A stretch of DNA of 64,000 nucleotides from Inquilinus ginsengisoli_A (GTDB taxonomy: Bacteria; Pseudomonadota; Alphaproteobacteria; DSM-16000; Inquilinaceae): positions 310,001 through 374,000 of the forward strand of contig NZ_JAVDPW010000009.1 in assembly GCF_031453975.1 (NCBI RefSeq). Direction: 5' to 3'. Each line of letters begins with the position of its first letter. Position 1 is the first letter of the stretch. This document shows positions 33,221 through 41,836 of the stretch, in pieces. The position numbers were made by a program, and so were the translations under genes. Below the pieces are notes generated by a model that searched no databases, was not told the DNA's origin, and saw nothing but the letters and a program-made list of their open reading frames with translations.

Positions 33221-34297
33221 TCAGAGGATGAAGTCACCGGCAACCAGGGTCGGCAGGCCGGACAGCTTGATCTGGAAGTCCGCCGTCCCGTCGCCGTTGA
33301 CGTCGCCCTCGACCAGCGTGTCGGCGCCGGAGCCGATGGCGTGCAGCTGGCCCGCCACATGGGTGAAGGCGCCGGCGATGAAGGTGAAGGCCTGGTCGCC
33401 CGCCACGGTGGTGTTGGCGTCGATCAGATGCAGGTCGATCTTGTCGCCCTGGGACGAGCTGAAGTCCAGAATGCGGTCCGCATTCACGCCTACCGCGCTG
33501 TCGGTGATCGCGGCGTAGACGAACCTGTCCGCCCCGGCGTCGCCGCCGATGACGTCCTGGCCGCCATTGCCCTGCAGCACGTCATTTCCGCCATTGCCGC
33601 GCAGGATGTTGGCGCCGCTGTTGCCGGTCAGCGTGTCGGCGAAGGACGATCCCGACAGGCTTTCGATGTTGATCAGCGAATCGCCCTGGGCGGTGCCGCC
33701 GATGCCGGCGCCGGAGACCAGGCTGACGGTGACGCCGACCGTGCTGTCGATGTAGTAGACGGCATCCGAGCCGTTGCCGCCGTCCAGCACGTCCGGCCCG
33801 AGGCCCCCGAACAGCCTGTCGTTGCCGTCGCCGCCGGACAGGAAGTCCGTGCCGGCCAGCCCGGTCAGGATGTTGTCGCCGGTGTTGCCGACCAGGGTGT
33901 CGGCATCGGCGGTTCCGGTGGCGTTGATGGCGGCGCTGCCGGTCAGGATCAGGCGGTCGACGAAGTGCGGCATCGTGTAGGTGACGCTGGAATAGATCGT
34001 GTCGATGCCGTCGGTGGCCGAGAATTCGGTGACCGTGTCGCCGATGGAGTCGACGATGTAGGTGTCGTCGCCGAAATTGCCGACCATGTTGTCGTCGCCG
34101 GCGCCGCCATCGAGATAGTCGTCGCCGCCACCGCCGTCGATATGGTCGTTGCCGTTGCCGCCGAAGCCCTGGTCGTTGCCGATGCCCATGTTGAGGTCAT
34201 CGTTGCCGTCGAGGCCGAAGAAGATATCGTCGCCACCATTGGGGTCGCTGCCGGTCGGCAGCATGTCGTCGCCGTTGGTGCCTGTGAATGTGGTCAT
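33221..34297 (-). CDS. RTX-type calcium-binding protein, copy 1
   Basis: A 358-residue secreted protein of the hemolysin-type calcium-binding family. It starts at MTTFTGTNGDD without a signal peptide and carries several blocks of the GGxGxDxUx nonapeptide (for example GGNGNDHID, GGAGDDNMV, GGDGNDRLF, GGNGGQDVI), which form calcium-bound beta-rolls. The C-terminus is a serralysin-like secretion domain (about 255-358) ending in a hydrophobic GDFIL, as in type I secretion substrates. No catalytic domain or type I transporter is visible. GAGGG precedes the ATG; a TTG 15 bases upstream is in frame. It is about 75-80 percent identical to the next gene and arose from the same duplication. Confidence 0.88.
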   Translation of the reverse strand: MTTFTGTNGDDMLPTGSDPNGGDDIFFGLDGNDDLNMGIGNDQGFGGNGNDHIDGGGGDDYLDGGAGDDNMVGNFGDDTYIVDSIGDTVTEFSATDGIDTIYSSVTYTMPHFVDRLILTGSAAINATGTADADTLVGNTGDNILTGLAGTDFLSGGDGNDRLFGGLGPDVLDGGNGSDAVYYIDSTVGVTVSLVSGAGIGGTAQGDSLINIESLSGSSFADTLTGNSGANILRGNGGNDVLQGNGGQDVIGGDAGADRFVYAAITDSAVGVNADRILDFSSSQGDKIDLHLIDANTTVAGDQAFTFIAGAFTHVAGQLHAIGSGADTLVEGDVNGDGTADFQIKLSGLPTLVAGDFIL

Positions 34298-34312
34298 GAA
34301 GTCCCTCAGCAA

Positions 34313-34405
34313 TTAGGAATTAAATATCGGCCCCCGTTTCCGAAGCGGAAGTTAGTTTGTATTGGCGGCTTTATTTGGGCACAAACGCGAAGAATCCGAG
34401 ATATT
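34313..34405 (-). promoter_or_regulatory. AT-rich upstream region of RTX copy 1, conserved with copy 2
   Basis: About 90 bases upstream of the first RTX gene match the region upstream of the second. Shared blocks include TAGGAATTAAATAT, TTGGCGGCTTTATTTGGGCA and AATCCG-GATATT. The AT content is far above that of the surrounding DNA. The conserved AT-rich blocks are the likely promoter and 5' leader, but no clear -35/-10 pair stands out. Confidence 0.55.
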
Positions 34406-34440
34406 CGTCTGCATGCATGGCTGCTTCGGCGCCGAGCCGC

Positions 34441-34536
34441 TCTCGCCGGCGGTCGTGGCCGACAAGACCGCGATCGGCTCAGCCTCGACCCGGCGACCGG
34501 GTCGAGGCTGATTTCGACGGTATCCCGACGGAATAG
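34441..34536 (+). pseudogene. Decayed remnant of the 3' end of the two-domain secreted protein gene
   Basis: This 96-base stretch matches the end of the gene at 32247-33209 in three pieces. The first matches GGCCGACAAGACCGCGA near 33008, the second matches CAGCCTCGACCCGG near 33113, and the third matches GATTTCGACGG-ATCCCGACG plus the TAG stop. Two internal deletions separate them. It lies at the same place relative to RTX copy 2 as the intact gene end does to RTX copy 1, so it marks the far end of a tandem duplication. Confidence 0.8.
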
Positions 34537-34559
34537 CTCCCTGAGTCAGGGATGGCAGG

Positions 34560-35690
34560 TCAGAGGATGAAATCCCCGGCGACCAGGGTCGGCAGGCCGG
34601 ACAGCTTGATCTGGAAATCTGCCGTCCCGTCGCCGTTGACGTCGCCTTCGACCAGCGTGTCGGCGCCGGAGACGATGGCGTGCAACTGGCCCGCCACACC
34701 GGTGAAGGCGCCGGTGATGAAGGTGAAGGCTTGGTCGCCCGCCACCGTGGTCTTGGCGTCGATCAGGTGCAGGTCGATCTTGTCGCCCTGGGACGAGGTG
34801 AAGTCCAGGATGCGGTCCGCAGTCGCGCCGACCGCGCTGTCGGTCGTGGCGGCGTAGAGGAATTTGTCCGCCCCGGCGTCGCCGCCGATGATGTCCTGGC
34901 CGCCATTGCCCAGCAGCACGTCATTTCCGCCGTTGCCGCGCAGGACGTTGGCGCCGTTGCTGCCGGTCAGCGCGTCGGCGTAGCCCGACCCGGACAGGTT
35001 TTCGATGTTGATCAGCGTGTCGTGCTGGGCGGAGCCGCCGAGCCCGATGCCGGAGGCGAGGCTGACGGTGACGCCGACCGTGCTGTCGCTGTAATAGGCG
35101 GCATCCAAGCCGTTGCCGCCGTCCAGCGTGTCCGGGCCGGCCCCGCCGAAGAGCCTGTCGTTGCCGTCGCCGCCGGACAGGAAGTCCGTGCCGGCCAGCC
35201 CGATCAGGATGTTGTCGCCGGTGTTGCCGACCAGGGTGTCGGCATCGGCGGTCCCGGTGGCGTTGATGGCGGCGCTGCCGGTCAGGATCAGGCGGTCGAC
35301 GAAATGCGGCATCGTGTAGGTGACGCTGGAATAGACCGTGTCGACGCCGTCGGTGGCCGTGTACTCGGTGATGACGTCGGCAGCGGAATCGACGATGTAG
35401 GTGTCGTCGCCGAAATTGCCGACCATGGTGTCATTGCCGGTGCCGCCGTCGAGATAGTCGTCGCCGCCACCGCCATCCATGTAGTCGGTCCCGGCCCCGC
35501 CATAGACGGTGTCATCGTCGCCGCCGCCCTGGACATAGTCGTCCCCGTCGCCGCCATAGACCAGGTCGTTGCCGCCGCCGGCGTCGACCTGATCGTTCCC
35601 GGCCAGGCCCTGGAAGATGTCGTCGCCGGAGTTGTTGGAATTGAACGGCGGCAGGATGTCGTCGCCGCTCGTGCCTGTGAATGTGGTCAT
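34560..35690 (-). CDS. RTX-type calcium-binding protein, copy 2
   Basis: A 376-residue paralogue of the adjacent gene with the same design: no signal peptide, MTTFTGTSGDD start, GGxGxDxUx repeats and a C-terminal secretion domain ending GDFIL. It carries about two extra nonapeptide units near the N-terminus (GGGNDLVYGGDGDDYVQGG region), so the first beta-roll is longer. The central segment containing TYIVDS and SVTYTMPHFVDRLILTGSA is nearly identical to copy 1. It is presumably exported by a type I system encoded elsewhere. Function unknown; it could be an adhesin or matrix protein. Confidence 0.88.
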   Translation of the reverse strand: MTTFTGTSGDDILPPFNSNNSGDDIFQGLAGNDQVDAGGGNDLVYGGDGDDYVQGGGDDDTVYGGAGTDYMDGGGGDDYLDGGTGNDTMVGNFGDDTYIVDSAADVITEYTATDGVDTVYSSVTYTMPHFVDRLILTGSAAINATGTADADTLVGNTGDNILIGLAGTDFLSGGDGNDRLFGGAGPDTLDGGNGLDAAYYSDSTVGVTVSLASGIGLGGSAQHDTLINIENLSGSGYADALTGSNGANVLRGNGGNDVLLGNGGQDIIGGDAGADKFLYAATTDSAVGATADRILDFTSSQGDKIDLHLIDAKTTVAGDQAFTFITGAFTGVAGQLHAIVSGADTLVEGDVNGDGTADFQIKLSGLPTLVAGDFIL

Positions 35691-35705
35691 GAAGTCCCCC
35701 AACGA

Positions 35706-35798
35706 ATAGGAATTAAATATCAGCGCCCGCGTCCGAAAGGGACGTTAGATTGCGTTGGCGGCTTTATTTGGGCATAAAAAAGATAAATCCGCGATATT
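35706..35798 (-). promoter_or_regulatory. AT-rich upstream region of RTX copy 2, conserved with copy 1
   Basis: The second member of the duplicated upstream block described for copy 1. TTGGCGGCTTTATTTGGGCAT is followed by an A-rich run and AATCCGCGATATT. Similarity stops shortly afterwards, which sets the outer edge of the duplicated unit close to the ahcY terminator. Confidence 0.55.
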
Positions 35799-35832
35799 GC
35801 ATATCTGGATATGCTGATTTTGACCGGGCAAG

Positions 35833-35859
35833 AAAAAGCCCCCGCCGGAGGCGGGGGCT
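35833..35859 (-). terminator. Intrinsic terminator of ahcY
   Basis: On the minus strand AGCCCCCGCC, a TCC loop and GGCGGGGGCT are followed by TTTTTC. It lies 30 bases after the ahcY stop codon. Confidence 0.92.
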
Positions 35860-35888
35860 GGGTCGGTTCCGGACCTGACGGGCCGGGA

Positions 35889-37193
<1,305 letters not shown>

Positions 37194-37259
37194 CGGATGC
37201 TCCTGCGGCAAATGCGGAATTGGCGCAGGGTGTAGCAGCGGCGCCCGTCCGCCACAAGC

Positions 37260-37275
37260 ATAAAGACATCTTTAT
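37260..37275. promoter_or_regulatory. SahR-like palindrome upstream of ahcY
   Basis: ATAAAGA-CA-TCTTTAT is a perfect inverted repeat with 7-bp arms. ATAAAGAT-type palindromes are, as far as I recall, the predicted sites of ArsR-family regulators (SahR) that respond to S-adenosylhomocysteine in several proteobacteria. Its place upstream of ahcY fits that role. Confidence 0.6.
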
Positions 37276-37329
37276 ATGTTTGATTTTCACCCCTCCCCGC
37301 GACGTGGCAGGGAGGGGCGGGGCATCAGG

Positions 37330-38067
37330 TCAGGCCAAGTCCTTCGCCGTCCCGGCCTTCTTCGCGTGGCGGCGCTTGGCCAGCAGGTTCAGCGCCTCGA
37401 CGCCGAGCGAGAAGGCGATGGCGAAGTACAGGTAGCCGCGCGGGATGTGGAACTGCAGCCCGTCGGCGATCAGGGCCACGCCGACCAGCAGCAGGAAGGC
37501 CAGCGCCAGCATCTTCACCGTGGGGTGGCGGTGGACGAAGCCGCTGATCGGGCCGGACGCCCACAGCATGGTGCCCACCGCGACGATGACCGCGGCGTAC
37601 ATCACCGGCAGGTTGTTGGTCATGCCGACCGCGGTGATCACGCTGTCGAGCGAGAACACCAGGTCGAGGATGATGATCTGGCCGATGATCGCGGCGAAGC
37701 TGGCCGCCTTGATGGCGTGGCCCTCTTCCTTCTCCTCGATCGCGGCGTGGATCTCGATCGTCGCCTTGTAGAGCAGGAACAGGCCGCCGCCGAGCAGGAT
37801 CAGGTCGCGCCACGACACCACGAGGCCGAAGGCGGAGAACGCCGGCGCGGTGAGGCCGATGATCCAGGAGATCATCGCCAGGAACACCAGGCGCAGCAGC
37901 AGCGCCAGGATCAGGCCGGTCCGCCGGGCCGAGGCGCGCTGCGCCTCCGGCAGCTTCTCGGTGGCGATGGCGATGAAGATGATGTTGTCGATGCCGAGGA
38001 TGATCTCAAGCACCGCCAGAGTCAGGAAGCTGGCCCAGATCTGGGGATCGGCGAGGAATTCGAGCAC
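37330..38067 (-). CDS. TerC family integral membrane protein
   Basis: A 245-residue inner-membrane protein with seven to eight helices. TerC proteins are linked to tellurite resistance and, in recent work, to manganese export during protein secretion. The acidic membrane motifs LEIILGIDNIIFIAI and LDLVFSLDSVITAVG are intact. I chose a GTG start just before LEFLADPQIW; longer in-frame starts add unconserved residues. It lies between ahcY and a divergent DeoR gene with no obvious functional link. Confidence 0.88.
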   Translation of the reverse strand: MLEFLADPQIWASFLTLAVLEIILGIDNIIFIAIATEKLPEAQRASARRTGLILALLLRLVFLAMISWIIGLTAPAFSAFGLVVSWRDLILLGGGLFLLYKATIEIHAAIEEKEEGHAIKAASFAAIIGQIIILDLVFSLDSVITAVGMTNNLPVMYAAVIVAVGTMLWASGPISGFVHRHPTVKMLALAFLLLVGVALIADGLQFHIPRGYLYFAIAFSLGVEALNLLAKRRHAKKAGTAKDLA

Positions 38068-38206
38068 GGCTCGTCGGTCTCCGTTTTGGCTGAAAGCCGC
38101 CGGGATATGGGGCGACAGTCCCAGGATTACCAGAAGTTCATGTTGGATCTTTCGCCGCGTCGTGGTCCGGTGATGGTCAGGCTTCCTGCCCGAGGTTGCG
38201 TGTTCG

Positions 38207-38220
38207 TGCATGATCATGCA
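38207..38220. promoter_or_regulatory. Perfect palindrome upstream of the DeoR-family gene
   Basis: TGCATGATCATGCA is a 14-base perfect palindrome, immediately followed by a direct repeat of TGCATGAT. It lies 30 bases before the regulator's ATG, in the divergent region with TerC. Autoregulation by the DeoR-family product is the simplest reading. Confidence 0.45.
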
Positions 38221-38249
38221 TGATTGGCCGACCTCATGCGGACATCGCC

Positions 38250-39017
38250 ATGACCGACATCCTGTTGCCCGACGAGCGCCGCCGCCGCCTGCTCGACCTC
38301 CTCGCCCTCGACGGCAAGATCCTGGCCACCGCCGCCAGCGCTGCGCTGGGCGTGTCGGAGGACACCATCCGGCGCGACCTCAACGACCTCGCCCGCAACG
38401 GGGCGGTGCGCCGCGTCCATGGTGGGGCGCTGCCGCTGACGCCAGCCGCCGGGTCCTTCGACCTGCGCGCCGAATCGCGGCCGGAGGCGAAGGCGGCGCT
38501 GGGGCGGGTGACGGCGGGGCTGATCCGGCCCGGCGAGGTGGTGCTGCTCGACGGCGGCACCACCATGCTGGCGGTGGCCGAGGCGCTGCCGCCCGACCTG
38601 CGCGCCACCATCGTGACGCCGAACCTGCCCGCGGCGCTGGCCCTGACCCGGCACCCGACGGTCGAGGTGGTGCTGCTCGGCGGCCGGGTCGACAAGGGCG
38701 GCCAGGTGACGGTCGGCACCTCGGTGCTGGCCGCGCTCGAAGGCCTGCGCGCCGATCTCTGCCTGCTCGGGGTCTGCAGCCTCGACCTCGAGGCCGGGCT
38801 CGGCGCCATGGACCATGAGGAGGCGTTGGTGAAGCGCCGCATGGCCGCTTGCGCCGGCCGGGTCGCCGCGGTCGTCACCGCCGACAAGCTGGGCACCGCC
38901 GCCCCGTTCCCGATCCTGGCCGTCGACCGGCTGGATGCGCTGATCACCGAACGGGCGGTCGACGCCCGCATCCTGGCCGCCTACCGCAAGGCCGGCCTCA
39001 CCTTGCTTCTCGCCTGA
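38250..39017 (+). CDS. DeoR/GlpR family transcriptional regulator
   Basis: A sugar-phosphate-sensing repressor of 255 residues. The DeoR-type helix-turn-helix lies near residues 20-60 (ALGVSEDTIRRDLNDLARNG followed by VRRVHGGA). The C-terminal effector domain has LLDGGTTMLAVAEAL and the VTADKLG block of the family. The next gene, 10 bases downstream, is an MFS transporter, its probable target. The ligand is likely a phosphorylated sugar, but no sugar enzyme is encoded alongside. Confidence 0.88.
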   Translation: MTDILLPDERRRRLLDLLALDGKILATAASAALGVSEDTIRRDLNDLARNGAVRRVHGGALPLTPAAGSFDLRAESRPEAKAALGRVTAGLIRPGEVVLLDGGTTMLAVAEALPPDLRATIVTPNLPAALALTRHPTVEVVLLGGRVDKGGQVTVGTSVLAALEGLRADLCLLGVCSLDLEAGLGAMDHEEALVKRRMAACAGRVAAVVTADKLGTAAPFPILAVDRLDALITERAVDARILAAYRKAGLTLLLA

Positions 39018-39027
39018 CGGAGCCGTC

Positions 39028-40188
39028 ATGACCAGCCTCGCCCAAGCGGAGGGGAAGACCGCCGACCCGCGCGCCGCGCGCCTCGCCACCCGCGCCATGT
39101 TCCTGGTCTGCGGCACCGTCACCGCCAGTTGGGCGCCGCAGGTGCCGCTGGCCAAGGCCCGGCTGGGGCTCGACGACGGCATGCTGGGCCTCACCCTGCT
39201 CGGCCTCGGCGCTGGGGCGATGGTGGCGATGCCGCTGGCCGGCTTCCTCGCCGCCCGCTTCAGCAGCCGGCTGATCACCACCCTGGGCGGGCTGGTGATC
39301 TGCCTGTCGCTGCCGCTGATCATCCTGGCGCCGGACGCGCCGCTGCTGGCCCTGGCGCTGTTCCTGTTCGGCGCCGCCACCGGGTCGATGGATGTGGCGA
39401 TGAACGTCCAGGCCACGGCGGTGGAGGCGCGGGGCGCTCGGCCGGTGATGTCCTCCTTCCACGGCATGTTCAGCGTCGGCGGCCTGTTCGGCGCCGGCGG
39501 CACCAGCCTGCTGCTCGGCCTCGGCCTCACGCCGCTGACCGCGGCCCTGATCGTCAGCGGCCTGATGCTGGCGCTGCTGCTGTCCCAGGCCGGGTCGATG
39601 CTGCCGCCGGAGCGCGGCGGGACCCGGGCGGGGCTGCGCCTCAGCCTGCCGCGCGGCCTGATCCTGGTGCTCGGCCTGCTGACCTTCGTGCTGTTCCAGG
39701 CCGAAGGCGCGGTGCTGGACTGGAGCGCGGTGTTCCTGCACGAGGCTCGCGGCCAGGACCCGTCGGTGGCGGGGCTCGGCTACGCCGTCTTCGCGGTGGC
39801 GATGGCGGTGATGCGGCTGACCGGCGACGGCATCACCAGCCGCTTCGGCGGCGAGACCGTGGTCCGCCTCGGCTCCGCCCTGGCGGCGGCGGGCTTCCTG
39901 CTGGCGATCCTGGTGCCCTGGCCGGTGGCCGGCCTGGTCGGCTTCTTCCTGGTCGGGGTCGGCGCCGCCAACGTCGTGCCGGTGCTGTTCAGCGCCGCCG
40001 GCCGGGTGCCGGGAACCGACCCCGGGCTGGCGATCTCGACCATCGCCACGCTCGGCTATTGCGGCATCCTGGCCGGCCCGGCGGCGATCGGCTTCGTCGC
40101 CGACCATCTCGGCCTGCCGCTCGCGCTCGGCCTTGTGGCAGTGCTGCTGGTCGCCACCGCCGCCGCGGCCCGGGCGGTGCGGGTCTAG
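39028..40188 (+). CDS. MFS transporter (YbjJ-like)
   Basis: A 386-residue, 12-helix major facilitator. The segment ATGSMDVAMNVQATAVE and the SSFHGMFSVGGLFGAG block resemble the YbjJ-type branch. Co-transcription with the DeoR regulator (10-base gap) suggests sugar or sugar-derivative transport. It converges with a GST gene 10 bases away. Substrate and direction are unknown. Confidence 0.85.
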   Translation: MTSLAQAEGKTADPRAARLATRAMFLVCGTVTASWAPQVPLAKARLGLDDGMLGLTLLGLGAGAMVAMPLAGFLAARFSSRLITTLGGLVICLSLPLIILAPDAPLLALALFLFGAATGSMDVAMNVQATAVEARGARPVMSSFHGMFSVGGLFGAGGTSLLLGLGLTPLTAALIVSGLMLALLLSQAGSMLPPERGGTRAGLRLSLPRGLILVLGLLTFVLFQAEGAVLDWSAVFLHEARGQDPSVAGLGYAVFAVAMAVMRLTGDGITSRFGGETVVRLGSALAAAGFLLAILVPWPVAGLVGFFLVGVGAANVVPVLFSAAGRVPGTDPGLAISTIATLGYCGILAGPAAIGFVADHLGLPLALGLVAVLLVATAAAARAVRV

Positions 40189-40198
40189 GGGGCAGCGC

Positions 40199-40903
40199 TC
40201 AGCCGGTCAGGAGCTCGACCACCGGGGCATCGCGCGGCACCGCCAGGGTGAAGCCCCCCAGATCGGCGAAGGCGCTCTGGAAGGCGGGGCGCTGCGACAG
40301 CCGCGCGATGTAGTCCGCGAACACCGGATCGCCGCACAGCTGGTAGGCCCGGGCCCACATCACGCCGTGCCCGATGACGCAGTCGGCGGCGGAGAAGCGG
40401 CCGCCGCAGGCGAAGCCGCCGGCCTCCAGTTGGCGCTTCAGCTGGGGTTCGACCTCGCCGGCAAATTTGTGGCGGTAGCGCTGGATGGTGCGGTCGTCCC
40501 GCTCGCGATCGGGCAGGATGTGCTCGTGGATGCGGATCTGCCACAGCATCATGTCCATGGCAGCGCCGCAGAAATGGATCGCCTGCAAATAGTCGGCGCG
40601 CTCCGGCGAGAAGCCGTCGGGCACGGGGGCCAGGCCCTTTTCCGGAAAGCTGTCCGCCAGCACCACCACCATCGCGCCGCTTTCCAGCATGCGGGTGGAC
40701 CGGCCATCCTCGGTGACGATCTCGAGCGCCGGCACGCCATGGTTCGGGTTGATGTCGAGATAGCGGGGGCTGTACTGCTCGCCCTCATAGAGGTCGACGA
40801 CCTCCAGCTCGAAAGCGTCGCCGACCAGTTCGTGCAGCAGCCACTTCACCCGGGCGCTGCGCACGGCGGGATAGTGGTACAGCTTGAGCGTCCGGACACG
40901 CAT
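40199..40903 (-). CDS. Glutathione S-transferase family protein
   Basis: A 234-residue cytosolic GST. The N-terminal thioredoxin-like domain has LKLYHYPAVRSARVKWLLHE, the cis-proline region NPNHGVPALEI, and ESGAMVVVLAD. The helical domain follows, with FSAADCVIGHGVMWA matching the N-capping box region. It is unrelated in detail to the GST at 1.4 kb. It lies 121 bases downstream of fpr on the same strand. Substrate unknown. Confidence 0.84.
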   Translation of the reverse strand: MRVRTLKLYHYPAVRSARVKWLLHELVGDAFELEVVDLYEGEQYSPRYLDINPNHGVPALEIVTEDGRSTRMLESGAMVVVLADSFPEKGLAPVPDGFSPERADYLQAIHFCGAAMDMMLWQIRIHEHILPDRERDDRTIQRYRHKFAGEVEPQLKRQLEAGGFACGGRFSAADCVIGHGVMWARAYQLCGDPVFADYIARLSQRPAFQSAFADLGGFTLAVPRDAPVVELLTG

Positions 40904-41024
40904 GGGCGGGATTCCCTGCCATGCCCGGCGCCATCCGCCGGGCTTCCAGGGTGATGCTGGGCCGCCGGGATTGCACAAGGATGTCGCCCCGGCTACGGCC
41001 GCAACCGGACGACGCGCCCCCAGC

Positions 41025-41798
41025 CTATTTCTCCACGAAGGCCTTCTCGACCACGAAATGCCCGGGCCGATTGTTGGCGCCTTCCTCGAAGCCGCGCTGG
41101 TGCAGCATCGCGACCAGGTCCTTCAGGAACACCGGCGACCCGCAGATCATCACCCGGTCGCTGTCCCGGTTCAGCGGCGGCAGCCCCAGATCGGCCGGCA
41201 GCTGGCCCGATTCCAGCAGCGCGGTGATGCGGCCGTTGTGGACATAGGGCTCGCGCGTCACGGTCGGATAGTATCTCAGCTTGGCCCGCACCATCTCGCC
41301 GATGAACTCGTCCTGCGGCAGCACCCGGGTGATGAAGTCGTCATAGGCCTGCTCGGCGATGAAGCGGGTGCCGTGGACCAGCACCACATTCTCGTACCGC
41401 TCATAGGCCTCGGGGTCCTTGATCACGCTCAGGAACGGGGCCAGGCCGGTGCCCGTGGCGCAGAGATACAGGGTGCGGCCGGGCAGCAGGCTGTCCTGGA
41501 TCAGGGTGCCCACCGGCTTGCGGCCGACCAGGACGTGGTCGCCGACCCGGATGTTCTGCAGCCGCGAGGTCAGCGGGCCGTCCGCCACCTTGATCGAGAA
41601 GAACTCCAGATTGTCCTCGTAATTGGACGAGGCCATGGAATAGGCGCGCAGCAGCGGCTTGCCGTCGACCTCCAGCCCGATCATGGTGAACTGGCCGTTG
41701 AGGAACCGGAACGCCGGGTCGCGCGTGGTCTTGAACGAGAACAGCCGGTCCGTGTAGTGGCGGACCTCCAGCACGCGTTCGGTGTTCATGGTCGACAT
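41025..41798 (-). CDS. fpr: Ferredoxin-NADP+ reductase
   Basis: A bacterial plant-type FAD-dependent reductase of 257 residues that passes electrons between NADPH and ferredoxin or flavodoxin. FAD-binding RAYSMASS and the NADP-binding CATGTGLAPFLSVI are present. The C-terminus, VVEKAFVEK, extends past the aromatic residue in the way typical of subclass I enzymes. GGGAGGGAT precedes the ATG. Its likely partner could be FdxA near 63 kb. Fpr is often linked to oxidative stress; no stress-regulator site is obvious here. Confidence 0.93.
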   Translation of the reverse strand: MSTMNTERVLEVRHYTDRLFSFKTTRDPAFRFLNGQFTMIGLEVDGKPLLRAYSMASSNYEDNLEFFSIKVADGPLTSRLQNIRVGDHVLVGRKPVGTLIQDSLLPGRTLYLCATGTGLAPFLSVIKDPEAYERYENVVLVHGTRFIAEQAYDDFITRVLPQDEFIGEMVRAKLRYYPTVTREPYVHNGRITALLESGQLPADLGLPPLNRDSDRVMICGSPVFLKDLVAMLHQRGFEEGANNRPGHFVVEKAFVEK

Positions 41799-41836
41799 CG
41801 CATCCCTCCCAGCGAAGGCGCCGTTGCCCGGTATCT

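Noticed and set aside
33221..35690. Short regular repeats that could be taken for a CRISPR array or tandem satellite
   Set aside because: The periodicity is 27 bases and in frame with GGxGxDxUx nonapeptides. Repeats vary in sequence and there are no unique spacers.
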